From NCBI GenBank assembly GCA_004138175.2, contig RYFE02000002.1:1-64000 (forward strand): 64,000 bases of DNA, read 5' to 3'. The DNA comes from Chloroflexales bacterium ZM16-3 (GTDB lineage Bacteria > Chloroflexota > Chloroflexia > Chloroflexales > Chloroflexaceae). Positions 36,011 through 46,085 of the stretch are shown here, piece after piece. Under the pieces are notes generated by a model. The model ran no database searches, was not told where the DNA came from, and was given only the letters and a program-made list of their open reading frames with translations. A program made the position numbers and the translations under genes. Each line of letters opens with the position of its first letter. Position 1 is the first letter of the stretch.

Positions 36011-36532
36011 CGGCGCGGGGCGGCTTAGTGTTCGCCGTCGGTTGCGCCCACTCCAGGGCTTGATCACCGAGAGAAAGACGAGAAAGAACATCGACAGGAA
36101 CATCGGGCCGCCGCTGAGCGAGAGCAGCCAGCGGTTGGTGAGAAAGGTCTCGTCCTGGAGCACACCATGGGGGTTGGCAACCGTAATATCCGCCATCTCG
36201 TGGAGCCATGGGCTGAGGTAGAACATGCCGAAGAGGGTCATGATAATGGTCAGCACCCACTTCACGGTGACCCAGTGCCACTTGAAGAAGCCCCAGGGAG
36301 TCAGCCAGCTGAGCAGCAGCCCGGTGAGCAGGCTGCCCGCAGCGGCGGGGATAATCACCCAGTCGTCAATCAGCTTGAGCGCGGCCATAACGACGTAGAG
36401 ATCGTGGCTGTTATTGGGGCGGGCTACAAAGTTCAGCAGGAACATGCAGACGCCCGCGCCCACCCAGGCGCATGTGCAGATGATGTGACACCCCTTGAGG
36501 TAGGAACGACTTGTGGCACTTAGTTTCATCAT
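35858..36532 (-). CDS. DUF2269-like four-helix membrane protein
   Basis: 224 residues from ATG at 36532 (ATGs at 36529 and 36532; weak ribosome site). Four hydrophobic helices (CHIICTCAWVGAGVCMFLL, WVIIPAAAGSLLTGLLLSW, WVTVKWVLTIIMTLFGMFYL, GPMFLSMFFLVFLSVI) carry scattered His and Trp residues. This resembles the DUF2269 integral membrane family. The last 55 residues (about 170-224) are rich in Arg, Pro and Gln and overlap a better coding frame on the other strand, so the functional end may be near residue 170. The role is unknown. Confidence 0.7.
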   Translation of the reverse strand: MMKLSATSRSYLKGCHIICTCAWVGAGVCMFLLNFVARPNNSHDLYVVMAALKLIDDWVIIPAAAGSLLTGLLLSWLTPWGFFKWHWVTVKWVLTIIMTLFGMFYLSPWLHEMADITVANPHGVLQDETFLTNRWLLSLSGGPMFLSMFFLVFLSVIKPWSGRNRRRTLSRPAPLGEAPEQRPNALGERRRSLGQAVDLSEALPPCRQQGCEQIQLGGDHRRIP

Positions 36533-36570
36533 CGCTCGGCTCACTTTCGCTAGGGGGAGCTGCTATCATG

Positions 36571-36635
36571 GCTGTTGCAAAGTCACCTCCCGGAGGAGGT
36601 GCGGGGGCGGCGAAGCCCCAGGACTTTGCAACAGC
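36571..36635. repeat. GCTGTTGCAAAGTC inverted-repeat element
   Basis: A 65-bp element with 14-bp perfect terminal inverted repeats and two internal GC hairpins. No target duplication is seen. It lies at the start of the hypothetical gene below. Confidence 0.65.
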
Positions 36636-37018
36636 GCTGGAGCTATTATAAAGGAGCGATCTCAAATTCATTCCCCATTATATACTGGTGGAGGAGCAGT
36701 GATAGAGAACATCCGTCAACTATCACCCATATCTACCCTGAGGGCGACAAGACCTACCGGGCCACATGCGAGCTGGCCGAGGCGGCCATGGGCCAGATCG
36801 AGGTCTTCGGGGCCAGCCCCGAGGTGCCCGTCGACCCGCTCGCCGACATCCCGGCCCGCCTAGCCCTGCTGATCGCCGACCTGGCCGACCACGAGTGTGC
36901 GCTGCTGCTGCGGCGTGCGGACTCTCTCGCGCACTTTTCCTCAGACGACGCGCAAATGCTCTACCGCACCCAGCGCATCCGCTCGGCGCTTGAGGAGGCC
37001 ATGGGCCTGGCCGAATAG
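36575..37018 (+). CDS. Hypothetical protein with uncertain start
   Basis: The frame is open from 36575 and ends at 37018 (147 residues), but the first 25 or so residues are encoded by the inverted-repeat element and are doubtful. AAAGGAG at about 36651 would serve a start near residue 30, yet only non-standard codons (ATC, ATT) lie there. The part from about residue 55 onward looks real: YPEGDKTYRATCELAEAAM, then ADIPARLALLIADLADHECA, a short acidic helical protein. The family is not recognised. A 50-bp palindrome follows the stop. Confidence 0.5.
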   Translation: MQSHLPEEVRGRRSPRTLQQRWSYYKGAISNSFPIIYWWRSSDREHPSTITHIYPEGDKTYRATCELAEAAMGQIEVFGASPEVPVDPLADIPARLALLIADLADHECALLLRRADSLAHFSSDDAQMLYRTQRIRSALEEAMGLAE

Positions 37019-37033
37019 CGGCCAGATCACTAA

Positions 37034-37083
37034 GCACACCGAGGGGCGGGCCGCAGCGCGCTGCGGCCCGCCCCTCGGTGTGC
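37034..37083. terminator. Perfect 25-bp palindrome after the 37018 stop
   Basis: GCACACCGAGGGGCGGGCCG continues to a perfect 25-bp inverted repeat with no loop. A likely terminator or exonuclease-blocking hairpin. Confidence 0.65.
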
Positions 37084-37129
37084 CAGTACCCTGTCATAGC
37101 CGAACAAGTGGCCCGCGCAGCATCCCATG

Positions 37130-37143
37130 TTATAATCTCTCTA
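37130..37143 (+). promoter_or_regulatory. Extended -10 promoter placing +1 at the start codon
   Basis: TGTTATAAT, an extended -10 element with TATAAT at 37131-37136, lies only six bases before the ATG at 37143. No ribosome site is present. The predicted transcript is leaderless. Confidence 0.6.
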
Positions 37144-37976
37144 TGCAAAGCAGATACATACATGTACAGGGGTACCGCCTGCACTACCTGGAGGCCGGGA
37201 GCGGGCCGGTGGTGCTGCTGCTGCACGGTTTTGGCGGCTCTGCTGAGGGCTGGAGGGCGACGGGGGACTTTCTCGCTGGGGCGGGGTACCGCGCCCTTGC
37301 CTTCGACTGCCTGGGCTTCGGGCGATCCGATAAGCCCACAGACGCGCCCTACTCACTGGAGTTGATCTCTGGGCTCTACATTGAGGCGATGAATGATCTG
37401 GGTATTGATCGGGCGGCGATCATTGCCCACTCGATGGGCGGCAAGTATGCCCTGGCCACCGCTCTGCTCCACCCCGATAGGGTGACGGGGCTGTCCCTGG
37501 TGGCCAGCGACGGCTTCGCCCCCGCTGCGGCGATGAGCAAGGTCGGCAAATGGCCCCTGCTTTGTTGGTCTATCCTCTGGCTCTCGGGGCAGCGGCCCCT
37601 GGTGCGCGCCATGATGGGCGCGGCCTTCCACCAGCCCGAGGCATTCGTCACTGAGGAGATCATCGCACACTCTAGCGGGGCATTTCAGGGCTGGGAGAAC
37701 ATCCATGCCCTCACCGCACTGAGCCAGCGCTACGACGCCACCGACCTGGAGATCAGCGGCATGCGGGCGCGCCTACGTGAGTTGCGCATCCCTGCCCTGC
37801 TGACATGGGGGGAGAACGACCAGATCTTTCCGGTGAGCCAGAGCGCTGTCGCGGTTGCTGAGATCCCCGACGCCCGCCTTGTTACCTTCCCGCACTGTGG
37901 TCACTTTCCGCAGATCGAGGCTGCCCGGCCCTTCCGTGGCGTGCTCCTCGGCTTTCTGGCGAGTCTGGCAGTGTGA
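37143..37976 (+). CDS. Alpha/beta hydrolase
   Basis: 277 residues from ATG at 37143. Oxyanion motif HGFGG after VVLLL, nucleophile elbow AHSMGGKYA (GxSxG type with Ser), catalytic Asp in TWGENDQIFP and catalytic His in HCGHFPQIE. A cap of helices lies at about 125-195 (LCWSILWLSGQRPLVRAMMG). It resembles haloalkane dehalogenase and epoxide/ester hydrolase-type enzymes, but the substrate is not predictable. The start codon sits at the predicted transcription start, so translation is probably leaderless. Confidence 0.9.
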   Translation: MQSRYIHVQGYRLHYLEAGSGPVVLLLHGFGGSAEGWRATGDFLAGAGYRALAFDCLGFGRSDKPTDAPYSLELISGLYIEAMNDLGIDRAAIIAHSMGGKYALATALLHPDRVTGLSLVASDGFAPAAAMSKVGKWPLLCWSILWLSGQRPLVRAMMGAAFHQPEAFVTEEIIAHSSGAFQGWENIHALTALSQRYDATDLEISGMRARLRELRIPALLTWGENDQIFPVSQSAVAVAEIPDARLVTFPHCGHFPQIEAARPFRGVLLGFLASLAV

Positions 37977-37996
37977 GGGCACGCTCAATCCCGTTG

Positions 37997-38050
37997 ACCA
38001 CCACCAAACGACCAACGACAGGCACCTGTCGTTGGTCGTTTGGTGGTGGT
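37997..38050. terminator. Perfect hairpin after the alpha/beta hydrolase
   Basis: A 25-bp perfect stem (ACCACCACCAAACGACCAAC ... ) with a very short loop, 20 bp after the stop codon. Confidence 0.7.
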
Positions 38051-38084
38051 GGTTACATGGATCTCGACAAAGCTGGGTAAAGAT

Positions 38085-38112
38085 TTGACAACCATTGAAA
38101 AATGTATGTGCA
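38085..38112 (+). promoter_or_regulatory. Possible promoter of the cupredoxin gene
   Basis: TTGACA at 38085 is followed by an AT-rich stretch with TATGTG about 15 bases on. The -10 match is weak. The 38085-38150 region is the most AT-rich in this part of the window. Confidence 0.35.
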
Positions 38113-38216
38113 AAATTATATTACATGGTGTATCATTACGATATCCCAGTGATCTTGTCGGGGGTGTAAGCGAGCCAGCGTCGGATCGTCGCTGGCCCAA
38201 TGAAGGGGAGTCCTCA

Positions 38217-38669
38217 ATGAAGCAGGTGCTCAAGACGGTGCTGATGGTGTCGATGCTCAGCCTGATGGTGATGGCAGTCGCCGGTTGTGGTGGGAACGCA
38301 TCTGCGGGCACGCAGGCTCCGAAGGAGACGAATGTAAATGTGACGCTGGTTTCATTTAGTGTCACCCCAGATGTCACAACGGTCCCCGCTGGCAAGGTCA
38401 CGTTTCACGCAAAGAATGTCGATGTTGTCACCCACGAGATGTTGGTCGTGCCCATCGTCAATGCAGCTGCGGCCCTGACCATGCCCTACGACAAGACCAT
38501 CTCCCGCATTCCTGAGGACAAGATCACCAGCCTCGGCGAGGTTCCGGAGATCGAGGGCGGCGCGACGGGCGATGTGACGCTGGATCTTGCGCCCGGCACC
38601 TATATCCTGTTCTGCAACCTGGTCAGCCACTACGAGTCGGGCATGCACGCGGTGCTCACCGTCCAGTAA
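38217..38669 (+). CDS. Cupredoxin-domain lipoprotein (type 1 copper)
   Basis: 150 residues, ATG with GAAGGGGAG upstream. Signal peptide and lipobox VAGC (C24) anchor it to the membrane. Residues 40-150 are a cupredoxin fold with a full type 1 copper ligand set: H73 in VTHEML, then C133, H138 and M143 in CNLVSHYESGM (C-x4-H-x4-M). It is probably an outside electron carrier, or a copper-binding protein. Sulfocyanin and auracyanin-like proteins of Chloroflexi are natural comparisons. No oxidase or reductase gene is adjacent. Confidence 0.9.
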   Translation: MKQVLKTVLMVSMLSLMVMAVAGCGGNASAGTQAPKETNVNVTLVSFSVTPDVTTVPAGKVTFHAKNVDVVTHEMLVVPIVNAAAALTMPYDKTISRIPEDKITSLGEVPEIEGGATGDVTLDLAPGTYILFCNLVSHYESGMHAVLTVQ

Positions 38670-38696
38670 CCAACGTCCCTCCAGATTGTCTACCCC

Positions 38697-38731
38697 GCCG
38701 AGGGGCCACCGCATTGCGGTGGCCCCTCGGC
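38697..38731. terminator. Bidirectional hairpin terminator
   Basis: GCCGAGGGGCCACCGCA pairs with its complement over 17 bp, between the cupredoxin gene and the convergent clostripain-like gene. Confidence 0.75.
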
Positions 38732-38746
38732 GCGTCTCCCCGATCC

Positions 38747-41488
38747 CTAGCGCATCACGGATGGCAGAAATATATCGAGGTTGATCAGCCCGCCGACCGG
38801 CCCGCGCAGCTGCGCGCCGCCCTGCGGCCCTGCCGTCACCCCGCCTGGGCCGCGGCCTAGCTCGCTGGATACGTAGTCCCGCAGGAACCCGGCCCACGTG
38901 CTATCGCGCGGCTCGCCGCTCGCCCCATAGAGGTAGCGCTGCACCATCGTCGGCTGGCCGCCGAGCCGCACGCCAGTTGGGAAGAAGACTGATATGCCGC
39001 CGGTGCCGTTGATCACAATGGGAACGCCCGCAACCCCGACACCTGATACCTGAGACGACGCCAGTACCAGGGGGGTATTGCCGCCGGAGATGGTGCCCGC
39101 TAACGTGCTCGCTGTCTGCGTCACTGTATCCGCCAGGGTCTGCTCGGCCTGGATCGCCGTTGCTAGGCTCATTAGGTCAACCAGGGCATCCTCCTGCACG
39201 GCCAGCGGATCGCCCGCGTGCTGCTCCATCGCGTTGAGCATGCCGTTGCCCGACGAGTCGTACACAGCAACACCCTGGCGCACCCGCCGCAGCGCGCTGC
39301 GCGTCGTGCTGCTTTCGCTGCCCAAGGCATCCTGGAGCGCTGTCGCCAGGCTCTCTAGCTTGCCGCTCACGGTCGCGGCCTGATCCAGGTCGTAGGCGGC
39401 TATGCTGCTTGCCAAGGCACCGCCCGCCCCACTCGTTGCGGCGCTGTAGATTCCTACCAGATTCTTCGCCACCTGCGCTGGCTGATCCTTCTGCGCACCT
39501 GTGAGCAGCGGCAGGATGGAGCCGTAGATCGGTTGATGCCAGTACTCGTCGGCCGCCGCCACCATATAGCGGGCATATGGCGCGCTTGCTGTCGCTACCT
39601 CAATCGACCCCATCAGCGGCACCTGGTAGAAGATGAGGTCGAGCCGCTTGCCTGCGCCCAGACCAGCCGCTGCGAAGGCCGACCCCAGGCCGGTTATATC
39701 AATCGCAGGCACCCCTGCTGCGGTCAGGTCGTAGCCTAGCCCGCCGATCGGGTGGCCCGGCCCGGCGATGATCAGCATCGAGTGCCTGGCCGGGTAGCGC
39801 GCCAGCGCTGTCTTCACAAAGTCCCCCAAGATCGCCGGGTCGCCCGTGTTGATCTCACCGCGCTCCTGGCAGTCGGGCTGGCCTGTGGGTGGCAGGTAGC
39901 AGAGCTGAGCGCCGGTGCTCCCATAGCTGTCGCTAAGCGTCACCAGATGCAGGGTTGGGTAGGAGGCTGCCAGGCTGCGCAGCTGCGCGATCTGCCTGTC
40001 GAGCGGAGAACCGCGCGAGGTGCTCGCAGGGTCGCCGAACGGGTTGTCGCCCGCCGCGTAGACCATCAGCGTCCAGTCGGCGGTGGTGCTCGCCGCCGCA
40101 GGGAGTGTGGCCGAGGGCGTGACTGTCGCCGAGGGCGGCGCGGCCGACTTGCTCAGCAGCGTGATCGCGCGCTCGTAGAACGAGTAGCCGTACTGCTCGC
40201 CCGAGCCGTAGGCCACCACATACCAGCGGTAGCTGCGCCCATAGCTGAAGCCGAAGCTCGGCACGCCGCTGAAGCTCTCTGGCGAGAGCTTGAAGCTGAG
40301 GGCGTTGCTCTTCTCCCAACATATCTGGGCTGGCAGGCCGGTGCTTGAGTCAATTCGCTGCGGGTCGTACACACAGAGCTGGTAGATCTCGCCCGCCACG
40401 CCGCGCCCCGCCCAGCTGAGCGTGACAGGGTTGGCGTCGGTGGCTACGACCGCGCTATAGGACGCGGGGCTACTCAGGGGCACATCGCCGACGATAAGAT
40501 CCGGCGCGGTGTAGGTTGGCTGGGCCAGCAGATCGCTCGCGCTGATCGTCGGGCCGGCCCAGAAGCCCAGCTGGCTGTCGGGCCGAGAGACGCCGGTGGG
40601 CGCGTTGAGAAACCAGGGCTGATAGGTCTCGCCTGTGCCGAGGGCCGCCACGCCGGTGAAGCTGTAGTCGCCTGCCGCATCGCTGGTGGCACTGGCGATG
40701 ATCGTGCTGCCCGCGCTTGTGTTGCGAGCCAGCAGAATCTGGGCATCCGCCACCGCCGCGCCACCCTGGCTGGCCCGCACAGTGCCATCAATCCCTGGAA
40801 GGCAGACCTCCATCACGATATCGTCGACCCAAAGGCGCTGCACTGGTGCCCCCGTCACGCTGCGCGCCGTCACGAGGAAGGTGACGCTGCTCAGGCTGCG
40901 CAGGCTCGCCAGCTTTGCTGGGTCGGTCAGGCTCCATATGAAATCGTGCCACTGGTCATCGGCCTGACTGGCCGCCCCTGCCGGGTTGAAGGCGTCGAGC
41001 GCAATGATCGGCGCATTCCCGCTCACCGTCCCGTTCTGATAGATCTCTACCTGGAGTCGGTCGCCGGCCTGGGCTGTGCCGGCCGCGTAGCGGTACGCGA
41101 GGCTGCCGTTGATCGCACTGGCCCCGGCATTGATCGGCACGTTCGCCTGGCCGACGGAGGCCACGCCGGAGCTGTTCTCCTGGGAGAAGAGCGACTGTGA
41201 CAGCGAGTTATATTGGTCGCTGACGATGCTGAAGCTGGGCCGCAGGACGGCCCACGGTGTGGTGGCCTGCGGGTTATCAACGGGCGAATCGTCCAGCACC
41301 GGAATGCAGCTCTGGGCCGCTGCGGCGAGGCGCGGGTCGGAAGCCTGCGGCCCGGCCAGGGCGAAGGGCGGCGGGGCTGGGGGCTGGGCACCGGGCACAA
41401 ATAGCGACGGGCCGACCTGGGCCTGGATGCTGGGCGGCAGCATGGCTAGCAGCAGCAGCAGCAGGCAGACCCTGATTGATGTGTTCAT
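38747..41488 (-). CDS. Secreted clostripain-like (C11) protein with degenerate active site
   Basis: 913 residues from ATG at 41488 with GGTGAG upstream. Signal peptide 4-23. Residues about 65-240 look like a carbohydrate- or protein-binding beta-sandwich. A carboxypeptidase-regulatory-like repeat lies at about 240-345 ([20 protein letters not shown]). The second half is the C11 fold ([34 protein letters not shown]). The place of the catalytic Cys, usually DACLMG, reads YQVPLMGS, so the nucleophile is missing, and the His region reads AGPGHPIGG instead of the usual HG pattern. The protein is probably non-proteolytic, a surface binding protein. Confidence 0.8.
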   Translation of the reverse strand: MNTSIRVCLLLLLLAMLPPSIQAQVGPSLFVPGAQPPAPPPFALAGPQASDPRLAAAAQSCIPVLDDSPVDNPQATTPWAVLRPSFSIVSDQYNSLSQSLFSQENSSGVASVGQANVPINAGASAINGSLAYRYAAGTAQAGDRLQVEIYQNGTVSGNAPIIALDAFNPAGAASQADDQWHDFIWSLTDPAKLASLRSLSSVTFLVTARSVTGAPVQRLWVDDIVMEVCLPGIDGTVRASQGGAAVADAQILLARNTSAGSTIIASATSDAAGDYSFTGVAALGTGETYQPWFLNAPTGVSRPDSQLGFWAGPTISASDLLAQPTYTAPDLIVGDVPLSSPASYSAVVATDANPVTLSWAGRGVAGEIYQLCVYDPQRIDSSTGLPAQICWEKSNALSFKLSPESFSGVPSFGFSYGRSYRWYVVAYGSGEQYGYSFYERAITLLSKSAAPPSATVTPSATLPAAASTTADWTLMVYAAGDNPFGDPASTSRGSPLDRQIAQLRSLAASYPTLHLVTLSDSYGSTGAQLCYLPPTGQPDCQERGEINTGDPAILGDFVKTALARYPARHSMLIIAGPGHPIGGLGYDLTAAGVPAIDITGLGSAFAAAGLGAGKRLDLIFYQVPLMGSIEVATASAPYARYMVAAADEYWHQPIYGSILPLLTGAQKDQPAQVAKNLVGIYSAATSGAGGALASSIAAYDLDQAATVSGKLESLATALQDALGSESSTTRSALRRVRQGVAVYDSSGNGMLNAMEQHAGDPLAVQEDALVDLMSLATAIQAEQTLADTVTQTASTLAGTISGGNTPLVLASSQVSGVGVAGVPIVINGTGGISVFFPTGVRLGGQPTMVQRYLYGASGEPRDSTWAGFLRDYVSSELGRGPGGVTAGPQGGAQLRGPVGGLINLDIFLPSVMR

Positions 41489-41576
41489 CGTGTGTCTCAC
41501 CGTACCTCGCGATCTTTTTGGTAGAATAGGGGCAGCCGCGCCCGCGCCTGCGGACGTGTCGCCGGGAGATATCTGC

Positions 41577-43027
<1,451 letters not shown>

Positions 43028-43031
<4 letters not shown>

Positions 43032-43091
43032 GGGCGCGTCGCGACGCGCCCGGACGAATAGGGGCGCGTCACGACGCGCCCCTATTCGTCC
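43028..43091. repeat. Two GTAGGGGCGCG palindromes between convergent genes
   Basis: The first (43028-43051) is missing the end of one arm. The second (43052-43091) is a perfect 40-bp palindrome starting GGACGAATAGGGGCGCGTC. The first supplies the gatA TAG stop; the second supplies, on the minus strand, the TAG stop of the ABC ATPase gene. Confidence 0.9.
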
Positions 43092-43834
43092 CTGGTTAGC
43101 TCCATAAACAGCTCTTCCAGCGTCGCCTCGCCGAAGCCTGCGGCAGCGGCGCGCAGGTCGGCCAGTGAGCCCTCGGCGCGCTTGCGACCGGCCTGGAGCA
43201 CCAGGATGCGGTCGCAGAGCCGCTCGGCCGTGTCGAGTAGGTGTGTGCTGACCACGATTGCCGCCCCGCCCGCCCGCGCCTCCAGCAGCAGATCCTTGAG
43301 CTGGCGGATGCCCGCCGGGTCCACCCCAATCAGCGGCTCATCGAGCAGGATCACCTGTGCGCCGTGGAGGAAGGCCGCCACGAGGGCGGTCTTCTGGCGC
43401 ATGCCCTTCGAGAGGCTGTCGGTGAGCTTGGCGCGCTGCGGCCAGAGATCGAATCGGCGCAGCATGGCCTCGCGCCGCTCGGCAAAGTCATCGGCCAGCG
43501 GTCCGTAGCTGCGGGCGATGAACTCGATCTGCTCAGCGACGGTGAGCAGCGGGTAGAGGCTCGGCAGCTCGGGCACGAAGGCCATCTGTTGACGGGCTTC
43601 GTTTGGCGCGGCCACGCTATCGTGTCCGCACACGCGCACCGCCCCGGCGCTCGGCCGCAGGATGCCCACACAGCAGCGCAGCACCGTGGTCTTCCCTGCG
43701 CCGTTGGGGCCAACCAGGCCCACAATCTCGCCAGCGCTTACCCGGAACGAGAGCCCGTCCACCGCTAAGGAGCGCCCGTAGCGTTTCACCAGTCCGTCCA
43801 CCTCAAGCGGGGGTGCGTCGTTTATGTTTGCCAT
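43082..43834 (-). CDS. ABC transporter ATP-binding protein
   Basis: 250 residues from ATG at 43834 with GGAAGATAC upstream. Walker [16 protein letters not shown], signature [17 protein letters not shown] (LSKGM variant of LSGGQ), Walker [13 protein letters not shown] and the H-loop VVSTHLLD. This is the CcmA/drug-export-type ATPase without a fused membrane domain. No permease is adjacent. The putative ABC-exporter permease at 8.5 kb is of the kind that pairs with such an ATPase, but a link is only inference. The TAG stop lies in a palindrome. Confidence 0.93.
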   Translation of the reverse strand: MANINDAPPLEVDGLVKRYGRSLAVDGLSFRVSAGEIVGLVGPNGAGKTTVLRCCVGILRPSAGAVRVCGHDSVAAPNEARQQMAFVPELPSLYPLLTVAEQIEFIARSYGPLADDFAERREAMLRRFDLWPQRAKLTDSLSKGMRQKTALVAAFLHGAQVILLDEPLIGVDPAGIRQLKDLLLEARAGGAAIVVSTHLLDTAERLCDRILVLQAGRKRAEGSLADLRAAAAGFGEATLEELFMELTRDE

Positions 43835-43889
43835 CTTTGTATCTTCCGCCACTATGTCGTGTCTTCCGCGATCCCCGTTGTCCAAGGTA

Positions 43890-43898
43890 TGGTATACT
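43890..43898 (+). promoter_or_regulatory. Extended -10 promoter of rpsR
   Basis: TGGTATACT: a TGn element followed by TATACT, about 58 bases before the GTG start. No good -35 hexamer is visible. Confidence 0.5.
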
Positions 43899-43956
43899 AC
43901 CCGCCAATGTGCGCGTATTTTGGCGGGCCAATGCGCCCGCCGCTAAAGGAGTTCAT

Positions 43957-44235
43957 GTGGAGCGGAATAATCGATCCCGGTTTGCCGGTGGTTCCGGCGG
44001 CCCCGGCGGGCGTCCTCGCGGTCGCCGCCGTGAATGTGAGTTCACCAAGCTTGGCATTCTGCCCGACTACAAAGACATCAAGCGGCTGCAGAAGTATGTG
44101 ACGGCCCAGGGCAAGATCCTGCCGCGCCGCCGCACCGGCGTGACGGCCAAGATGCAGCGGCGGCTCTCCATCGCCATCAAGCGGGCGCGCCACCTCGCGC
44201 TGCTGCCCGCCGCCCCCTCCCACACCCGCTCGTAG
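43957..44235 (+). CDS. rpsR: 30S ribosomal protein S18
   Basis: 92 residues from GTG at 43957 with AAAGGAG six bases upstream; an ATG two bases earlier is out of frame. The S18 core [20 protein letters not shown] then [20 protein letters not shown] is unmistakable. An N-terminal extension rich in Arg and Gly ([18 protein letters not shown]) is longer than in most bacteria. The usual neighbours S6, SSB and L9 are absent; the gene lies alone, divergent from the ABC ATPase gene. Extended -10 TGGTATACT lies at 43890-43898. A hairpin at 44251-44297 follows. Confidence 0.93.
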   Translation: MERNNRSRFAGGSGGPGGRPRGRRRECEFTKLGILPDYKDIKRLQKYVTAQGKILPRRRTGVTAKMQRRLSIAIKRARHLALLPAAPSHTRS

Positions 44236-44250
44236 CTTCACTGGCATGCG

Positions 44251-44297
44251 CACGAGGCAGGAGCTGAACCTCTATGGTTGCCGCTCCTGCCTTCGTG
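44251..44297 (+). terminator. Hairpin after rpsR
   Basis: CACGAGGCAGGAGC pairs with GCTCCTGCCTTCGTG around an 18-base loop, 15 bp after the rpsR stop. Confidence 0.55.
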
Positions 44298-44319
44298 ATA
44301 TCCGCCTGGCATCACCACC

Positions 44320-44793
44320 ATGGTCAACCCTCCTCTCAGCACGAACCCGGTGCCTGTAAGCCCCGACTCGTGGAAGCAAGCGGTGTGCGCCGCCTGGCAC
44401 GCGGCTGGCAATCGCCTGACTGAGCCGCGCGTGCGTGTGCTCGATGCGATCATTCGCTACACGACGCCCTTCAGCGCCGAGCAGCTCTATGCTGACCTCG
44501 CACAGTTGGCGGATCCGCCCGGTCGCGCGACAGTCTACCGCACGATCGAGCAGCTAAGCACATCGGGCTGGCTGGCCCGCATCCACACACAGTTGGGGGA
44601 GGCTGGCTATGTGCCAAGCCTCCCCGGCCACCTGCACCACCTCATCTGTACCAACTGCGGCGTCGTCATCGCCTTCGCCGGCTGCGCCCTCGACGACCTG
44701 CTCGCCCGTCTCTCCACGCAGACCGATTTTGCTATCGAGGATCACCTGCTCCAGCTCTACGGGCGATGCGCCAACTGTAAGAAACAATGTTGA
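44320..44793 (+). CDS. Fur-family metalloregulator
   Basis: 157 residues. Residues about 18-95 are the winged helix of Fur/Zur/PerR proteins (GNRLTEPRVRVLDAIIRYTT, AEQLYADLAQL, RATVYRTIEQLSTSGWLARI). The dimerisation domain has the regulatory His-rich stretch PGHLHHLICTNCG and paired structural zinc motifs CTNC and CANC, the latter near the C-terminus. The metal specificity (Fe, Zn or peroxide) cannot be fixed by eye. The stop TGA is provided by the repeat TGTTGAATG. The last 40 or so coding bases are repeated just downstream as part of a 61-bp tandem duplication. Confidence 0.9.
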   Translation: MVNPPLSTNPVPVSPDSWKQAVCAAWHAAGNRLTEPRVRVLDAIIRYTTPFSAEQLYADLAQLADPPGRATVYRTIEQLSTSGWLARIHTQLGEAGYVPSLPGHLHHLICTNCGVVIAFAGCALDDLLARLSTQTDFAIEDHLLQLYGRCANCKKQC

Positions 44794-44879
44794 ATGATCA
44801 GCATTCAACCTCCAGCTCTACGGGCGATGCGCCAACTGTAAGAAACAATGTTGAATGATCAGCATTCAACATTCAACAT
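44749..44879. repeat. 61-bp exact tandem duplication plus CATTCAA heptamers at the fur end
   Basis: Bases 44749-44809 and 44810-44870 are identical, each starting CTCCAGCTCTACGGGCGATG and ending in CATTCAAC. Further CATTCAA heptamers extend to 44879, just before the stop of the convergent gene. Confidence 0.95.
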
Positions 44880-44881
44880 TC

Positions 44882-45427
44882 CTAGACCTCCACGCCTATC
44901 TCGCGCAGTCGGCCCATCAGCTGGCTCTCCGCCCGCATTAGCCTGATCCGCTCGCGCAGATAGTCTAGGTCCAGCGTCTGTCGCCGGAGCACCCCCTCCA
45001 CATCGACCTGATCATACTTCCCGTGGGACGAGCCGCGGTCGAGCAGCAGCTTGTGGGCCACGACATCCTCGGGTGCCACCACAGACACCGGTGCGCCAAG
45101 GAGCGGCATCTTGCGCAGATGGGCATGCATCGGCGCATCGAGCGACAGCGGGAAGGTTGCCCCATCGCGGCGGATCATCAGATCGTCGAAGATCTTGATC
45201 CCGCGCCAGATGATCCGCTGTCCGTCGAACTGCACGGCCTTGCCGCTGCTCTGGAGCAGCTGCACCACGGCGGAGAGCTGGCCCGACATCACAACCAGGT
45301 CCACATCCTGGATCGGGCGGCGGTTTCCGTAGAGGTGTGCGGCCGCGCCCGCGAAGACGCCCCATGCCATCTGCTTGCTGTCAAGCAGGCGCTGCACTAC
45401 ACCCAGATTCCCAGCGATTAGCGACAT
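44882..45427 (-). CDS. Nucleotidyltransferase-like protein (DUF6036/AbiEii type)
   Basis: 181 residues, ATG with GCCAAGGAGCTTACA upstream. The N-terminal part (WGVFAGAAAHLYGNRRPIQD then VDLVV) matches the minimal nucleotidyltransferase motif GGxAxxxxGxxRxTxDID, with D in QDVDLVV. A later acidic residue (FDDLMI) and VVAPEDVVAHKLLLDRG complete the pattern. AbiEii-type antitoxin/toxin partners and standalone enzymes share this fold. No AbiEi-like gene is adjacent, so it is called a nucleotidyltransferase only. It lies downstream of, and co-directional with, the GNAT gene. Confidence 0.75.
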   Translation of the reverse strand: MSLIAGNLGVVQRLLDSKQMAWGVFAGAAAHLYGNRRPIQDVDLVVMSGQLSAVVQLLQSSGKAVQFDGQRIIWRGIKIFDDLMIRRDGATFPLSLDAPMHAHLRKMPLLGAPVSVVAPEDVVAHKLLLDRGSSHGKYDQVDVEGVLRRQTLDLDYLRERIRLMRAESQLMGRLREIGVEV

Positions 45428-45447
45428 TGTAAGCTCCTTGGCACTGG

Positions 45448-46080
45448 TTATGGGCGGGTCAGCCAGGTTTCCCGCGATAGGATCATCTCGTAGAACTCTA
45501 CCATTGTCTCGTAACGGCCACGTCGGAAGAAGGCGAGGTAGTCTTTGTAGTGTGGGTCATCGAGCAGGCGCAGGCTCGGGTCGCGCCCGGCGCTACGCCA
45601 CTCGCTCTGGATATAATCAAAGCCCAGCCGCTCGTAGCAGCGTACCGCCCGCGTGTTGAATGCGGCCACATCGAGGTGCATCGACGTATAGCCAAGCGAT
45701 CCGAAGTACGTATCGAGGAAGATCGCCAGGGACTCGCTACCGAGCCGCTGGCTCACATGGTGCTGTGAGAGTGAGATTCCGAGGCGGGCGCTCGAGTCCT
45801 GAACATCGATCTCGCGCAGCGAGATCCGCCCGATCATCCGCTGGTAGGAATCGTCGATCGCCCACGCGGAGCGCTGGGAGTTCCACCCCGTGCGGGCATC
45901 GTCGCTAAAGAAGGTCGACCGCGGAATATTCCACAGCGTGCTGAAGGGCTCGGTGTAGCGCGGCCATAGCTCTTGGGCAAGGGTATCTCGCCGCTGCCAG
46001 GGCCGCAGACGCACGCGCTCGCCGTAGATGATCTGGCCGGATAGCTCCTCTTTTGCCACGCCACCCTCCATAGCTCTCAT
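45448..46080 (-). CDS. GNAT family N-acetyltransferase (RimJ-like)
   Basis: 210 residues from ATG at 46080; GTG at 46059 has a better ribosome site (GGAGGGTGGC) and would give 203 residues. RimJ/RimL-type pattern: GERVRLRPWQRRD at the start, GRISLREIDVQDSSARLGIS, HVSQRLGSESLAIFLDTYFG as acetyl-CoA site and NTRAVRCYERLGFDYIQSEW. The substrate is unknown. It begins three to six bases after the stop of the pseudokinase gene and is likely translationally coupled to it. Confidence 0.85.
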   Translation of the reverse strand: MRAMEGGVAKEELSGQIIYGERVRLRPWQRRDTLAQELWPRYTEPFSTLWNIPRSTFFSDDARTGWNSQRSAWAIDDSYQRMIGRISLREIDVQDSSARLGISLSQHHVSQRLGSESLAIFLDTYFGSLGYTSMHLDVAAFNTRAVRCYERLGFDYIQSEWRSAGRDPSLRLLDDPHYKDYLAFFRRGRYETMVEFYEMILSRETWLTRP

Positions 46081-46085
46081 CGTCG

